DNA from: Streptacidiphilus carbonis
GTDB lineage: Bacteria > Actinomycetota > Actinomycetes > Streptomycetales > Streptomycetaceae
Assembly: GCF_000787775.1 (NCBI RefSeq)
Contig: NZ_BBPM01000016.1
Coordinates: forward strand, 1 to 64,000
DNA length: 64,000 bases
Reading direction: 5' to 3'
The notes beneath the pieces were generated by a model. The model was given only the letters and a program-made list of their open reading frames with translations. It searched no databases and was not told the DNA's origin. The translations under genes and the position numbers were made by a program. Shown piece after piece: positions 31,199 to 39,968 of the stretch; the first letter of the stretch is position 1, and each line of letters begins with the position of its first letter.

Positions 31199-31912
31199 AT
31201 GCCCTCAGTCATCCCCCAGCCGTGCCCAGGTCGATGCAACGCCCCCTGGCGGCGAGCCGAAGAAATCGGCGACCCGCACACCCTCCAGCCCATCCCCGGT
31301 GAGCCCGTCCACTGCTGGGCCTGCTACTCCACCGCGCACACCCAACTCCAGCAGCTCCCCGAGCTCCTGCAGGCGATCTACCTCGAAGGACTCGACGGCA
31401 CCCACGCGAAGTTGGTCGGCACGATCGGCCGCGTCGGCCTCCAATCGCCGCCCTGGCCCGGGCAGGCCGCCCGCCTGTTCGCGGACGGCCTCGGCGAAGG
31501 CATCCTCATCCTCGCCAACGACGTCCGCGAGTACATGGACGAACCCGTCGAGGACCCCGACACCACCGGCGTCAGCGTTGGCCGCGCCATCGGGACCCTC
31601 GTCATCCACCTGCGCTGGCTCCTCGCCGAGCACCCCTGCGCCACCGAGTCCCACGGCGGGCGCTCCGGCAACCCGGCGTGGCAGATCCACGGCTGGCACC
31701 GCTCCGCCGAGGTGTTCTGCAAGCAGGACGAGCAGCCGGCGGCGAAGCGCCTGGCCGCCTGCCGGTCGTGCGGCGGCCCGTGGCTGCGGTCGGTGAACGG
31801 CGTGGTGGAGTGCGTGGATCCGGGCTGCCGGACCGTCATGACGAACGACGAGTACGCCGCCTACGTGGAGCGACTCACCGCCGCGGCAAAGTTCGCGGGC
31901 ATCGCCGCTTGA
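31199..31912 (+). CDS. Zinc-binding hypothetical protein (237 aa)
   Basis: N-terminal C-x3-C and C-x2-C (PCPGRCNAPWRR, HCWACYSTAH), a helical centre, and a C-terminal ribbon (CRSCGGPWL, CVDPGCRT) followed by TNDEYAAYVERL. This layout recurs in Streptomyces phages upstream of late genes; function unknown but DNA or RNA binding is plausible. GGGAG precedes the ATG. Confidence 0.65.
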   Translation: MPSVIPQPCPGRCNAPWRRAEEIGDPHTLQPIPGEPVHCWACYSTAHTQLQQLPELLQAIYLEGLDGTHAKLVGTIGRVGLQSPPWPGQAARLFADGLGEGILILANDVREYMDEPVEDPDTTGVSVGRAIGTLVIHLRWLLAEHPCATESHGGRSGNPAWQIHGWHRSAEVFCKQDEQPAAKRLAACRSCGGPWLRSVNGVVECVDPGCRTVMTNDEYAAYVERLTAAAKFAGIAA

Positions 31913-31938
31913 CCAGGGACTTTGGACATGTCTAAAGT
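31909..31938 (+). promoter_or_regulatory. Probable late promoter overlapping a 20-bp palindrome
   Basis: -35 TTGACC (31909-31914) and -10 TAAAGT (31933-31938) are separated by 18 bp. The near-perfect palindrome ACTTTGGACATGTCTAAAGT (31919-31938, one mismatched pair) covers the spacer and the -10. It is the best sigma-70-like promoter in the late half and sits immediately before the morphogenesis genes. Confidence 0.6.
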
Positions 31939-31977
31939 TCTCGCGGGAGATCATGCCCACTCGTAGAGCTTTCGAGG

Positions 31978-32007
31978 GCCTCGGAGTCGCTGACTTCGAG
32001 GCCTTTT
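31978..32007 (+). terminator. Leader terminator/attenuator before the late operon
   Basis: Stem GCCTCGGAGTC / GACTTCGAGGC (one G-U pair) with a 3-nt loop and a CTTTT tail. It ends the upstream zinc-protein transcript and lies about 35-60 nt after the expected late start, so late transcription would need read-through. Confidence 0.65.
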
Positions 32008-32026
32008 GCGTACCTGGAGGTGCCCG

Positions 32027-32260
32027 GTGATTGATGTCGCGGCCACCTTGCAGAAGGACGTCTGGACGGTTGCTGAGGCTGCCGAACTCGCCGAAGTTAC
32101 GGTCGATGCGGTGCACAAGTGGCGTCGCCGCGGGCTGCTGGAAGACGCCGGCCGGGACTGGCGGGGCCGGGTCCTGGTGCGCGCCGTCGACGTGATCCGG
32201 GCCGAGAAGGCCACCCGCGAGCGGGCCCGCCGGGTGTATCCGGTTCACCAGGCAGCCTGA
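32027..32260 (+). CDS. MerR/AlpA-like HTH protein (77 aa)
   Basis: VWTVAEAAELAEVTVDAVHK then WRRRGLLEDAGRDWRGRVLV gives a clear HTH_17/MerR-type motif. TGGAGG precedes the GTG. At the head of the late operon it may act as a packaging or regulatory DNA-binding protein. Confidence 0.7.
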   Translation: MIDVAATLQKDVWTVAEAAELAEVTVDAVHKWRRRGLLEDAGRDWRGRVLVRAVDVIRAEKATRERARRVYPVHQAA

Positions 32261-32291
32261 CCGAGCTGTTGCGCCATCGCATGGAGGACCC

Positions 32292-32585
32292 TTGAAGCCC
32301 GGCCCCACCCTCCCCGACCGGCGCGAGTCCTCGTCTCGGATGACGATGCCGCGCCCTGGCTTTGAGGCCGACCGCATCGCCGCCGGCCTCTACGGCCGCA
32401 GCGACCTGACCGACGATCAGCTGTGGGCTGCCCTGGAGTACGCACCACTACTGCGCTCCGAGGGGCGCCTTGCCGCTGAGATGCGGGTGCCGATGGTCGT
32501 CTATCCAGAGCGCCCGCGGGCTGGCTACTGCCTGTGTCGCACGACTCTGAGCCGGGACAGTTCCCGGCGCCAGAACGGTCGCTGA
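32292..32585 (+). CDS. Hypothetical protein (97 aa)
   Basis: Helical centre (DRIAAGLYGRSDLTDDQLWA, LRSEGRLAAEMRVPMVVYPE). TTG start after GGAGG; an ATG at 32340 would give an 81-aa protein. Coding support is moderate. Confidence 0.45.
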   Translation: MKPGPTLPDRRESSSRMTMPRPGFEADRIAAGLYGRSDLTDDQLWAALEYAPLLRSEGRLAAEMRVPMVVYPERPRAGYCLCRTTLSRDSSRRQNGR

Positions 32586-32664
32586 GGCCGCCTGATCTCC
32601 CTGATGGCCTCGCCCTGGCGGCTGTCGGGGTGGGCTCGTGTGCGCCGAGGGTCGCCGCGGGCCT

Positions 32665-32705
32665 GTCGCGGCCCGGTCGACTTCCCCGTCCAGCCGGGCC
32701 GCGAC
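32665..32705. repeat. 12-bp inverted repeat in a 208-bp non-coding gap
   Basis: GTCGCGGCCCGG (32665-32676) and CCGGGCCGCGAC (32694-32705) are perfect arms around 17 nt. The gap 32586-32793 has no convincing gene. Options are a terminator or part of a packaging (cos/pac) locus, since terminase and head genes follow. Confidence 0.5.
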
Positions 32706-32793
32706 ATCAACCCTCTGCCTCCGCGGAGGGGTGGCGTCTAGCAGTGGCGCCTTAATCGAGGCTGCTCAAGCCGACGCCCCAGCTTCGAAGGCG

Positions 32794-33177
32794 GTGACCG
32801 TGCCTGAGCTTCCGCTACACCACGACATCACCGTCACCTGCGGATCCCAGTGGAACGACGACGCCTACGAGCTCAAGAACGACAACGGCAGCCTGATCGA
32901 CATCAGCACCGCAGAGTTCGAGTTCGTGATCCGCCCCAACACCGTGGACCGCACCCAACCCGGCATGGTCACCGTCACCAGCACCCAGGCCACCGCCCAG
33001 GGCTACATCACCGTGACCGCCGCGACCTCCACGATCCTCGTGGTCCTGTCGCCCACCGCCACCGCGCTCCTGGCCGGCAACGCGTACCCGTACGACCTGT
33101 GGATGAACCCCGGCGGCCCGACCGCCATGGTCTGGGTTCGCGGCGTCGTGTTCTCCGAACTCGCCCCTGCGGCCTGA
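32794..33177 (+). CDS. Virion-associated beta-rich protein (127 aa)
   Basis: ITVTCGSQWNDDAYELKNDN then FEFVIRPNTVDRTQPG, a beta-sandwich pattern resembling small phage tail or baseplate proteins. It directly precedes a fibre gene and may be its chaperone or adaptor. AAGG precedes the GTG; a second GTG at 32800 is also possible. Confidence 0.6.
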   Translation: MTVPELPLHHDITVTCGSQWNDDAYELKNDNGSLIDISTAEFEFVIRPNTVDRTQPGMVTVTSTQATAQGYITVTAATSTILVVLSPTATALLAGNAYPYDLWMNPGGPTAMVWVRGVVFSELAPAA

Positions 33178-33188
33178 GAGGGGTGACT

Positions 33189-35150
33189 GTGCCCAACGTC
33201 ATCGTCTCCGCGGCTGGCGTCCAGGGTCCGCGCGGCAACACGATCCTGTCCGGTATCGGCGCGCCCACCAGCGCGGTGGGCGTCGACGGCGACTTCTACT
33301 TCGACAAGACGAACTTTCCGTCGAGCGTGGTCCTGTACGGGCCGCGCGTCGCCGGACTGTGGCCCAGCTCGGGCGTGACCGTTGGCGGCACCGCGGGCGC
33401 GCTGGTTGCGGCGAACAACTTGTCCGACGTTCTCAGCGCGAGCGTGGCCCGCACGAACCTCGGGCTCGGCTCGGCGGCCACTCAGGCGGCGGGCGCGTTC
33501 GACGCGTTCGGGGCCGCGAGTGCTGCGCAGTCCGGTGCGATCGCTGACGCGGCCACGAAGTACCAGCCCCTGCAGCCGTGGGTGTTCGACGTTGTTCGGG
33601 CGTACGGCGCGAAGGGTGACGGGCAGATCGTCACCGACGGCGTCATGGCGTCGGGAAGTGCCGTAGTCACCTCGGCCAGCGGCAAGTTCGGAAACGTCAC
33701 AGCCAACATGCTCGTCATGGCCAAGGGCGCCGGTGCGACCGGCGTGACGACCCTGGTCGCGACCGCCGCCAGCAAGCAGTCCAGCAACCAGATCACCCTG
33801 AATGCCGTCAACGCCACCGGGACGGCCCTGACCGGTCTGACGATCATGTGGGCGAGCGACGACACCACGGCGATCCAGAGCGCCATCAACGACGCCGTCG
33901 CCTACGCACAATCCCACGGCGGCGCAGCGACGGTGCTGATCCCCGCGGCCCTCGGCGAGTTCTACGGCATCGGCGGCCCCCTGGTCACCACCGCATCGGG
34001 CAACGCGCAGCTGACGATCCCCGTCGTCTCCAGCACCGGCAACAAGCTGGTGCTGACGTTCCAGGGTGCTGGCGACGGTGCGGCGGTGCAGTACTGGCAG
34101 CAGGTCCCGCCGCAGATGAGCGGCAGCACCCTCGTGTCCTTCGGCGTGTTCGCGGGTCCGTCGGCGCAGGCCACGAGCATCACGAACCACGGCAACCCGT
34201 CGCTGCTCGGCGGACCGTCGCAGCCCGGCGGCTATGGTGTCGCACCCGGCGTGTACACCAACGTCGACGTCGTGATGCGGGGCCTGTCGCTGCGCACCAC
34301 GCACTCCGCAGACGGTCTGGGCTACACCGCGATGGACTTCGACGGCTGCGCGAACGCCGCCCTCCACGACGTCGGCTACGGATCCCTGGGTACGGTCGCG
34401 AACGGCGACTTCGGCAACCCGGGAGTGTTCGGCACCGGCCTGTCCATCGGGCTGCTGATGCCAGCGTCCGGCAACAACGACCTGTGCATCCTCGACAACG
34501 TCACCTGCCACGGCGGGTACACGTACGCCGCGTTCGTCACCGAGCACACTGACATGTTCGGGGTGCGACTGCTGTACTGCTGGGCCGGGCTGTGCCCCGT
34601 GGGCCTGTACTTCGGCTCCGTCGGGTCGGTCCATGCGATCCGTGGGTTCGTGTCGGTGGAGGCGTGCCACTACCACCTGTACATCGTCGGCGGCGGTTCC
34701 GGTGGCGTGGGCCCGTTCCTGCACCTGCTGCTGGACACCGAGGGCACGGTCCTGTTCGGCGACAACGGCGCTGGCGCCCCGTCGGCGGCGGCCAAGGGTC
34801 AGGTGATCCTGACCGGCGAGGTCACCCTGCCGATCACGATCGACCATCCGCCGGGCTTCGACATCGTCAACGACCAGGTTTCGTTCGCGACTGCGGCGGT
34901 CAGTAGCGCCTACACGCTGACGCCGCTCGACGAGGTCGTAGAGGTCACCGGTACGACCACGGTGACGCTGCCGACCGCTGTCGGCCGCGCCCGGCGCGTC
35001 GTGATCGTCAACGTCGGCACGGGCACCGTCACCGTGGCCACGACGGGCGGCCAGACCATCAGCGGCTCTGCGACGAAGACCCTCGCCTCGCAGTGGAGCT
35101 CGCTGGAAGCCGTGCCGTCGCCGTCGGGGAACTGGACCCAGATCGCGTGA
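33189..35150 (+). CDS. Tail fibre/spike with pectate-lyase fold
   Basis: 653 residues. An N-terminal collagen-like hint (GVQGPRGNT) and linker are followed near 130-270 by the Pectate_lyase_3 entry motif (VRAYGAKGDGQIVTDG, then DDTTAIQSAINDAVAYA). A right-handed beta-helix and a C-terminal beta domain (VEVTGTTTVTLPTAVGRARR) follow. Such proteins bind or cleave surface glycans during adsorption. GAGAGGG supports GTG 33189 over 33183. Its place upstream of terminase is unusual. Confidence 0.8.
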   Translation: MPNVIVSAAGVQGPRGNTILSGIGAPTSAVGVDGDFYFDKTNFPSSVVLYGPRVAGLWPSSGVTVGGTAGALVAANNLSDVLSASVARTNLGLGSAATQAAGAFDAFGAASAAQSGAIADAATKYQPLQPWVFDVVRAYGAKGDGQIVTDGVMASGSAVVTSASGKFGNVTANMLVMAKGAGATGVTTLVATAASKQSSNQITLNAVNATGTALTGLTIMWASDDTTAIQSAINDAVAYAQSHGGAATVLIPAALGEFYGIGGPLVTTASGNAQLTIPVVSSTGNKLVLTFQGAGDGAAVQYWQQVPPQMSGSTLVSFGVFAGPSAQATSITNHGNPSLLGGPSQPGGYGVAPGVYTNVDVVMRGLSLRTTHSADGLGYTAMDFDGCANAALHDVGYGSLGTVANGDFGNPGVFGTGLSIGLLMPASGNNDLCILDNVTCHGGYTYAAFVTEHTDMFGVRLLYCWAGLCPVGLYFGSVGSVHAIRGFVSVEACHYHLYIVGGGSGGVGPFLHLLLDTEGTVLFGDNGAGAPSAAAKGQVILTGEVTLPITIDHPPGFDIVNDQVSFATAAVSSAYTLTPLDEVVEVTGTTTVTLPTAVGRARRVVIVNVGTGTVTVATTGGQTISGSATKTLASQWSSLEAVPSPSGNWTQIA

Positions 35151-35398
35151 CCGACCCGTTCGACGACTGGCCTCCGATCCTCGGCCGCTGCTCCAACTGC
35201 AACGGACCGGCGCTGCTCAGCGACCAGCGCTGGTGGCACGACGGGCGCCGTTGTGATCCGCGCCAGTACGCCGAATTCCTGCCCGACCCACCCCATGGAG
35301 TACCCGCATGCCGCAGCCCTCTGTCGGCCGCATCGTTCACTACGTCAGCTACGGCACACCGGGCGGCGAGTACAGCAAGGAGTGCCGCGCTGCCGTGA
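35147..35398 (+). CDS. Small Cys-containing protein (83 aa)
   Basis: GRCSNCNGPALLSDQRWWHD has one C-x2-C and a later Cys (RRCDPRQY). GTG overlaps the fibre stop. The last 30 codons overlap the next gene in another frame, an unusually long overlap that could mean the C-terminus is not real or that a frameshift has occurred. Confidence 0.5.
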   Translation: MTDPFDDWPPILGRCSNCNGPALLSDQRWWHDGRRCDPRQYAEFLPDPPHGVPACRSPLSAASFTTSATAHRAASTARSAALP

Positions 35399-35760
35399 TC
35401 ACCGAGGTGTCGCCGGAGAGCAAGGGCGAAGGTCGGGAGATCGTCAGCCTCGCCGTACTCAACCCGACCGGCTTCTTCTTCAACCGAGGCTGCGAGCACC
35501 ACGAGGTTGCCGTCGAGCCCGACCCGATGCCTCCCCAGCCCGGCGGCGGCGCGCTCAACCACCCCGGCGGCTCGTGGCACTGGCCCGAGCCAGACGAAAG
35601 CCCCACATCGTACTCAGATGGTCCGGCGCTGCCGTGCCAAGACTGCGGCGGCGGCCGAGAGTGCGCGCGCTGCGAAGGCCGCGGCCACCTCGACGGCGAA
35701 CGCTGCCCCGCCTGCGAAAGCCTCGGCGTCTGCGCCACCTGCCGCACGGACAACGCGTAA
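35308..35760 (+). CDS. Phage protein with C-terminal zinc ribbons (150 aa)
   Basis: SVGRIVHYVSYGTPGGEYSK opens a beta domain common in actinophages (GRIVHYV). The C-terminus has four Cys pairs (CQDCGGGREC, CARCEGRG, CPACESLG, CATC) in a DnaJ-like arrangement. GGAG precedes the ATG. Likely a virion-associated or assembly protein; role unknown. Confidence 0.65.
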   Translation: MPQPSVGRIVHYVSYGTPGGEYSKECRAAVITEVSPESKGEGREIVSLAVLNPTGFFFNRGCEHHEVAVEPDPMPPQPGGGALNHPGGSWHWPEPDESPTSYSDGPALPCQDCGGGRECARCEGRGHLDGERCPACESLGVCATCRTDNA

Positions 35761-35785
35761 CCAACCCTCACCTGTAGGAGTCACC

Positions 35786-36082
35786 ATGTCCATCCAGATC
35801 CTCACCGAAGCCAAGGTCCTTCTCCACGAGGTCATCGCCAAGCTGGAGTCCATCGGCCACCCCCTGGCCGCCAAGCTCCACGGCGACGCCACCCAGCTGG
35901 AGACCGAGGCCGTCGCCGACGCCCGGCAGGTCGAGCACGACGCCGCACCCGTCGTCGCCGAAGCCGAAGCCGACGCCAAGACCCTCACCAGCGAAGCCGT
36001 CGCCGACGCCAAGGACCTCACCAGCACCGAGCAGCCGCCCATCGACCCCGCCGGACCGGCCGCCCCCACCACCTCCGCCTGA
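35786..36082 (+). CDS. Helical acidic protein (98 aa)
   Basis: EAKVLLHEVIAKLESIGHPL then repeating EAVADA heptads, a coiled coil ending in a Pro-rich tail. TAGGAG ribosome-binding site. Possibly a small assembly protein; unknown. Confidence 0.6.
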   Translation: MSIQILTEAKVLLHEVIAKLESIGHPLAAKLHGDATQLETEAVADARQVEHDAAPVVAEAEADAKTLTSEAVADAKDLTSTEQPPIDPAGPAAPTTSA

Positions 36083-36113
36083 CCCCGACACCAACCCAGG
36101 GGAGGCGAGCACC

Positions 36114-36587
36114 ATGGCCCTAATCCCTGACGAGAAGCGCGACGCGGTCCTCGCCGACATCCGGGCCGGGCAGAAAGCCCGCAACCAGATCGCCCGCGAC
36201 CACGGCGTCAGCGCCGCCAGCGTCACCGGCATCGCAAAGCGGGCAGGCATCACCGACGCCTTCGACCGGTCCATGACAGAGAAAGCCACCCGCGTCAAGG
36301 TCATCGACGCCAAGGCGGCGCGGATCCAACTGTCCCTGGACCTCCTCGACGATGCCCAGCGGTTCCGCAAGCGCGCCTGGGAGCCCTACCAGGTCGTTGT
36401 CAGCACCCCGCAGCGCACCGAAATCGTCGACGTTGATCTGCCGCCGCTGCAGGAGGCCCGCGCCGCCTACAACGCGGTGGGCATCTGCGTGGACAAGAGC
36501 CTGCGCCTGGAGCAGCACGACGCCGACACCGGCGGCGTCAACGCGGTCGACGACTGGCTGCGCGGAATGCTCGGCGAGACCGGCTAA
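36114..36587 (+). CDS. terS: Terminase small subunit
   Basis: 157 residues. An N-terminal HTH (KRDAVLADIRAGQKARNQIA, then RDHGVSAASVTGIAKRAGIT) as in small terminases, then a helical oligomerisation part and an acidic end. It should bind the packaging site and recruit the large subunit, whose gene starts 3 nt downstream. Confidence 0.8.
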   Translation: MALIPDEKRDAVLADIRAGQKARNQIARDHGVSAASVTGIAKRAGITDAFDRSMTEKATRVKVIDAKAARIQLSLDLLDDAQRFRKRAWEPYQVVVSTPQRTEIVDVDLPPLQEARAAYNAVGICVDKSLRLEQHDADTGGVNAVDDWLRGMLGETG

Positions 36588-36590
36588 CCC

Positions 36591-37901
36591 GTGTCCATCG
36601 CACCACTGACCGGCAAGGGCCTGGAGTCAGTGCGGCTCGCCGACGCCCGCATCAACCTGTGGGAAGGCTCGGTGCGGTCCTCCAAGACCGTGTCGAGCCT
36701 CATGCGGTGGCTCAAGTTCGTTCGCGAGGCGCCGCCCGGCAACCTCCTGATGACGGGCAAGACCGAGCGCACCCTCAAGCGCAACGTCATCGACGTACTC
36801 ACGGAGTGGCTCGGCCCCTCACGCTGCAAGCTCATCGCGGGCAGCGGCGAACTGTGGCTCCTCGGCCGGCGGGTGTACGTGGCCGGCGCGAACGACGAGC
36901 GCGCCCAGGAGAAGATCCGGGGCCTGACCCTGGTGGGCGCGTATGCCGACGAGGTGTCGACGCTCCCCGAGTCGTACTGGTCGATGCTGCTCACCCGCCT
37001 GTCCGTCGACGGCGCGAAGCTCTTCGGCACCACCAACCCCGACTCGCCGGCGCACTGGCTCCTCAAGGACTACCTGCAGCGGTCCTCCACCTGGCTGGAC
37101 CATTCCGGGCAGCTCCTGCGCAGCGAGGGCGAGGACCGGCTCGACCTGGCCCGGTTCTCGTTCCGCCTCGCCGACAACCCGTACCTATCCACGGCCTACA
37201 TCGACGCCCTGTCCTCCGAGTTCACCGGCCTGTGGCGGAAACGGTTCATCGAGGGCCTGTGGGTCGCCGCCGAAGGCGCGATCTACGACATGTGGGACGA
37301 GCAGCGGCACGTCGTCGACATCATCCCGCCGATCTCGCAGTGGCTGTGCGCCGCGATCGACTACGGCACCAGCAACCCGCTGCACGCCGTCCTGCTGGGC
37401 CTGGGCACGGACTCGCGCCTGTACGTGGTCTCCGAGTGGAGGCACGACTCCCGCCAGGCGCACCGGCAGATGACCGACGCCGAGTACACGGAGCGGGTCC
37501 GCGAGTGGCTGCAGGAAGTACCCGTGCCTGCCAGCCGTCGCCCCGACGGGACGTGGCTGCGCGGCGTGCAACCGCGCTACATGATCGTGGACCCGTCGGC
37601 CGCCTCGTTCCGGGTGCAGCTGCACCGGGAGGGCATGAACCCGGTCGCAGGCAACAACGCGGTCCTGGACGGCATCCGAACCGTGTCGAGCCTGATGGCC
37701 GCCGGACGCCTGAAGGTCAGCCGCGACTGCCCGGCGCTCCTCGCGGAGATCCCCGGCTACGCCTGGGACGACAAAGCCGCCCGCAAGGGCGAAGACAAAC
37801 CGATCAAGATGGCCGACCACGGCCTGGACGCCCTCAGGTACGCCGTGATGACCACGCGCTCCCTCTGGCACTCCTCGATCCCACTTGCCATAGCGGCGTA
37901 A
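36591..37901 (+). CDS. terL: Terminase large subunit (ATPase/nuclease)
   Basis: 436 residues. Walker A GSVRSSKT (26-33), Walker B LVGAYADEV (about 112-120), adenine-binding region at the start (LWEG), and an RNase H-like nuclease with acidic motifs AAIDYGTSN (near 254), YMIVDPSA (near 330) and DHGLDALRYA (near 408). It powers DNA packaging into the procapsid and cuts concatemers. GTG start. Confidence 0.95.
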   Translation: MSIAPLTGKGLESVRLADARINLWEGSVRSSKTVSSLMRWLKFVREAPPGNLLMTGKTERTLKRNVIDVLTEWLGPSRCKLIAGSGELWLLGRRVYVAGANDERAQEKIRGLTLVGAYADEVSTLPESYWSMLLTRLSVDGAKLFGTTNPDSPAHWLLKDYLQRSSTWLDHSGQLLRSEGEDRLDLARFSFRLADNPYLSTAYIDALSSEFTGLWRKRFIEGLWVAAEGAIYDMWDEQRHVVDIIPPISQWLCAAIDYGTSNPLHAVLLGLGTDSRLYVVSEWRHDSRQAHRQMTDAEYTERVREWLQEVPVPASRRPDGTWLRGVQPRYMIVDPSAASFRVQLHREGMNPVAGNNAVLDGIRTVSSLMAAGRLKVSRDCPALLAEIPGYAWDDKAARKGEDKPIKMADHGLDALRYAVMTTRSLWHSSIPLAIAA

Positions 37902-37917
37902 CGAAAGGCCGGTGACC

Positions 37918-39699
37918 ATGACCGTGCCTATGCCGTCGATGCCGCTGCTGCAGGGAATGCCCGTCACCGACGCCCGCGCGCAGAACATGCTGCCGACTAC
38001 CAACCAGCCGTGGCCGCCGGTCCGCTTCAACCCGGTCAACTACGACCAGCGCATCTGGTCCGCGTGGTGGTCCGGCAGCCCCGACGAGCTGATGCGCGCC
38101 TACTACTCGATCGGCGCGAACAGTCCGCTCGGGCGCCAGTACTTCGCCACGACCGGCGAGGCGGGCATGCCCTCCCCGCGGCCGGGGCAGTTCCGCGGCG
38201 GCCTGCTCGGCAGCATCCGCCGGTTTTTCTGGGGCCAGCCCACCCCGCCCGGGGAAAAGCGCACGAACTACCACGTGCCGATCGCAGGCGACTTGGCGTC
38301 GACCTCGGCGAGCCTGCTGTTCGCGCAGCCGCCCACGCTGAAGTGCGATCAGGACTCCGGCGCCCAGGACTACCTTTCCGAGCTGCTGGACGACGGCATG
38401 CACTCGACGCTGCTGGAGGCGGCGGAGTGCGCGTCGGCCCTCGGCGGGGTGTTCCTGCGGGTCGTGTGGGACACCGACATCGCCGACCATCCGTGGATCG
38501 ACATCGTGCCGCCGGACTGCGCCGTGCCGGAGTTCCGGTACAACCGTCTGGTCGCGGTGACGTTCTGGTCGGTGATCCGCGACGAGGGCAAGGACGTTGT
38601 CCGGCACCTGGAGAAGCACATCCCGTCGCAGAACGTGATTCTGCACGGCGTCTACCAGGGCACCCAGAAGGACCTGGGGCGCCCGGTGGCGCTCACCGAC
38701 TTCCCCGAGACCGCCCCGTACGCGCAGGCCATGTCCACGGGCGACGGAATCTCGTTCCCCGACGCCCCGTTCGACGCCTCCACCGTCGTGTACATCCCCA
38801 ACATGCGGCCGAATCGGATCTGGCGGGACATGGGCCCCCAGGCCGCACCGCTCGGCCGCAGTGACTTCTCGGGCCTCGAAGGCATGATGGACGGCCTCGA
38901 CGAGGCCTTCTCCTCCTGGATGCGGGACATCCGGTTGGGCAAGGCCAGGCTGATCGTGCCGCACTCCTACCTGGACAACATCGGCCGGGGCAAGGGCGCG
39001 GTGTTCGAGCCGGAGCGCGAGGTGTTCGTTCCGGTCGGCGGCCTCATCTCCGGCGAGGGCTCCATCGGCGACCAGATCATGCCGCAACAGTTCAACATCC
39101 GCTGGGAGGAGCACCAGCAGACCTGCCAGAGCATCATCGAGCAGATCGTCACGCAGGCCGGCTACTCCGGCCAGACCATGGGGCTCACCGGTGACATCGC
39201 GCAGACCGCGACGGAGGTCGTGGCGCGGGAGCGGAAGTCGCTGACCACCCGCGGCAAGAAGATCAACTATTGGCGGCCTGCGCTCGCGGACATCGTCTAC
39301 GGCCTCATGGCCATCTCCAACTCCGAGTTCGGCCAGGCCATCACGCCCGTGCGGCCCGATGTCGACTGGCCCGACGCGGTCCTCCCGGACCAGCTCGAAC
39401 TCGCGCAGACCGTCGCGGCGCTGCGCGGCGCCGAATCCGCCTCGATCGAGACCGCCGTCGCGACCGTCCACCCGGACTGGACCCCGCAGGACGTTGCCAA
39501 GGAAGTCCAGCGGATCTACCAGGAGATGGACATCAACATCCTGGCCCGCGCCAAGGTCGCCATCGGAGGCCAGCCCGGCGAGTCCGTCGCCGACGCGCTC
39601 GCGGAGATCCCAGACGCGATCGGCGCAACGGACGTCGCCCAACAGGCCGAGGCCCTGGCGAACGTGTCCGACATGTACGAGTCCCAGGACGAATCCTAG
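37918..39699 (+). CDS. Portal protein
   Basis: 593 residues of SPP1 gp6/A118-like portal type: RFNPVNYDQRIWSAWWSG, NYHVPIAGDLASTSASLLFA, FSSWMRDIRLGKARLIVPHS, and TQTATEV-type clip region (IAQTATEVVARERKSLTTRG). It forms the dodecameric ring at one capsid vertex. GAAAGG spacing favours ATG 37918 over GTG 37912. Confidence 0.9.
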   Translation: MTVPMPSMPLLQGMPVTDARAQNMLPTTNQPWPPVRFNPVNYDQRIWSAWWSGSPDELMRAYYSIGANSPLGRQYFATTGEAGMPSPRPGQFRGGLLGSIRRFFWGQPTPPGEKRTNYHVPIAGDLASTSASLLFAQPPTLKCDQDSGAQDYLSELLDDGMHSTLLEAAECASALGGVFLRVVWDTDIADHPWIDIVPPDCAVPEFRYNRLVAVTFWSVIRDEGKDVVRHLEKHIPSQNVILHGVYQGTQKDLGRPVALTDFPETAPYAQAMSTGDGISFPDAPFDASTVVYIPNMRPNRIWRDMGPQAAPLGRSDFSGLEGMMDGLDEAFSSWMRDIRLGKARLIVPHSYLDNIGRGKGAVFEPEREVFVPVGGLISGEGSIGDQIMPQQFNIRWEEHQQTCQSIIEQIVTQAGYSGQTMGLTGDIAQTATEVVARERKSLTTRGKKINYWRPALADIVYGLMAISNSEFGQAITPVRPDVDWPDAVLPDQLELAQTVAALRGAESASIETAVATVHPDWTPQDVAKEVQRIYQEMDINILARAKVAIGGQPGESVADALAEIPDAIGATDVAQQAEALANVSDMYESQDES

Positions 39700-39714
39700 A
39701 GAGAGGACGCGGAG

Positions 39715-39966
39715 ATGGCGGACAGCAAGAGCAAGGGCAAGCAGACCATCAAGTCGCCGGGCAAGAAGGCAGTCACCTTCAAGAAGGGCGCGCTCCACAA
39801 GCAGCTCGGCGTGCCCGCCGACAAGCCCATCCCGCCCGGGAAGATGGCCGCCGCACAGCGCGGCGACTTCGGGCCGACCGCGGCCAAGCGGGCGAACTTC
39901 GCGGCGAACGTCCTGGGGCAGGGCCAGAAGACCGCCGCCGCGAACCGCTCCAAGAAGGGCAAGTAG
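39715..39966 (+). CDS. Small Lys-rich protein (83 aa)
   Basis: Very basic, low complexity (DSKSKGKQTIKSPGKKAVTF, AAANRSKKGK). GGAG near the ATG. The position between portal and minor capsid suggests a DNA-associated or assembly role; unknown. Confidence 0.6.
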   Translation: MADSKSKGKQTIKSPGKKAVTFKKGALHKQLGVPADKPIPPGKMAAAQRGDFGPTAAKRANFAANVLGQGQKTAAANRSKKGK

Positions 39967-39968
39967 CC

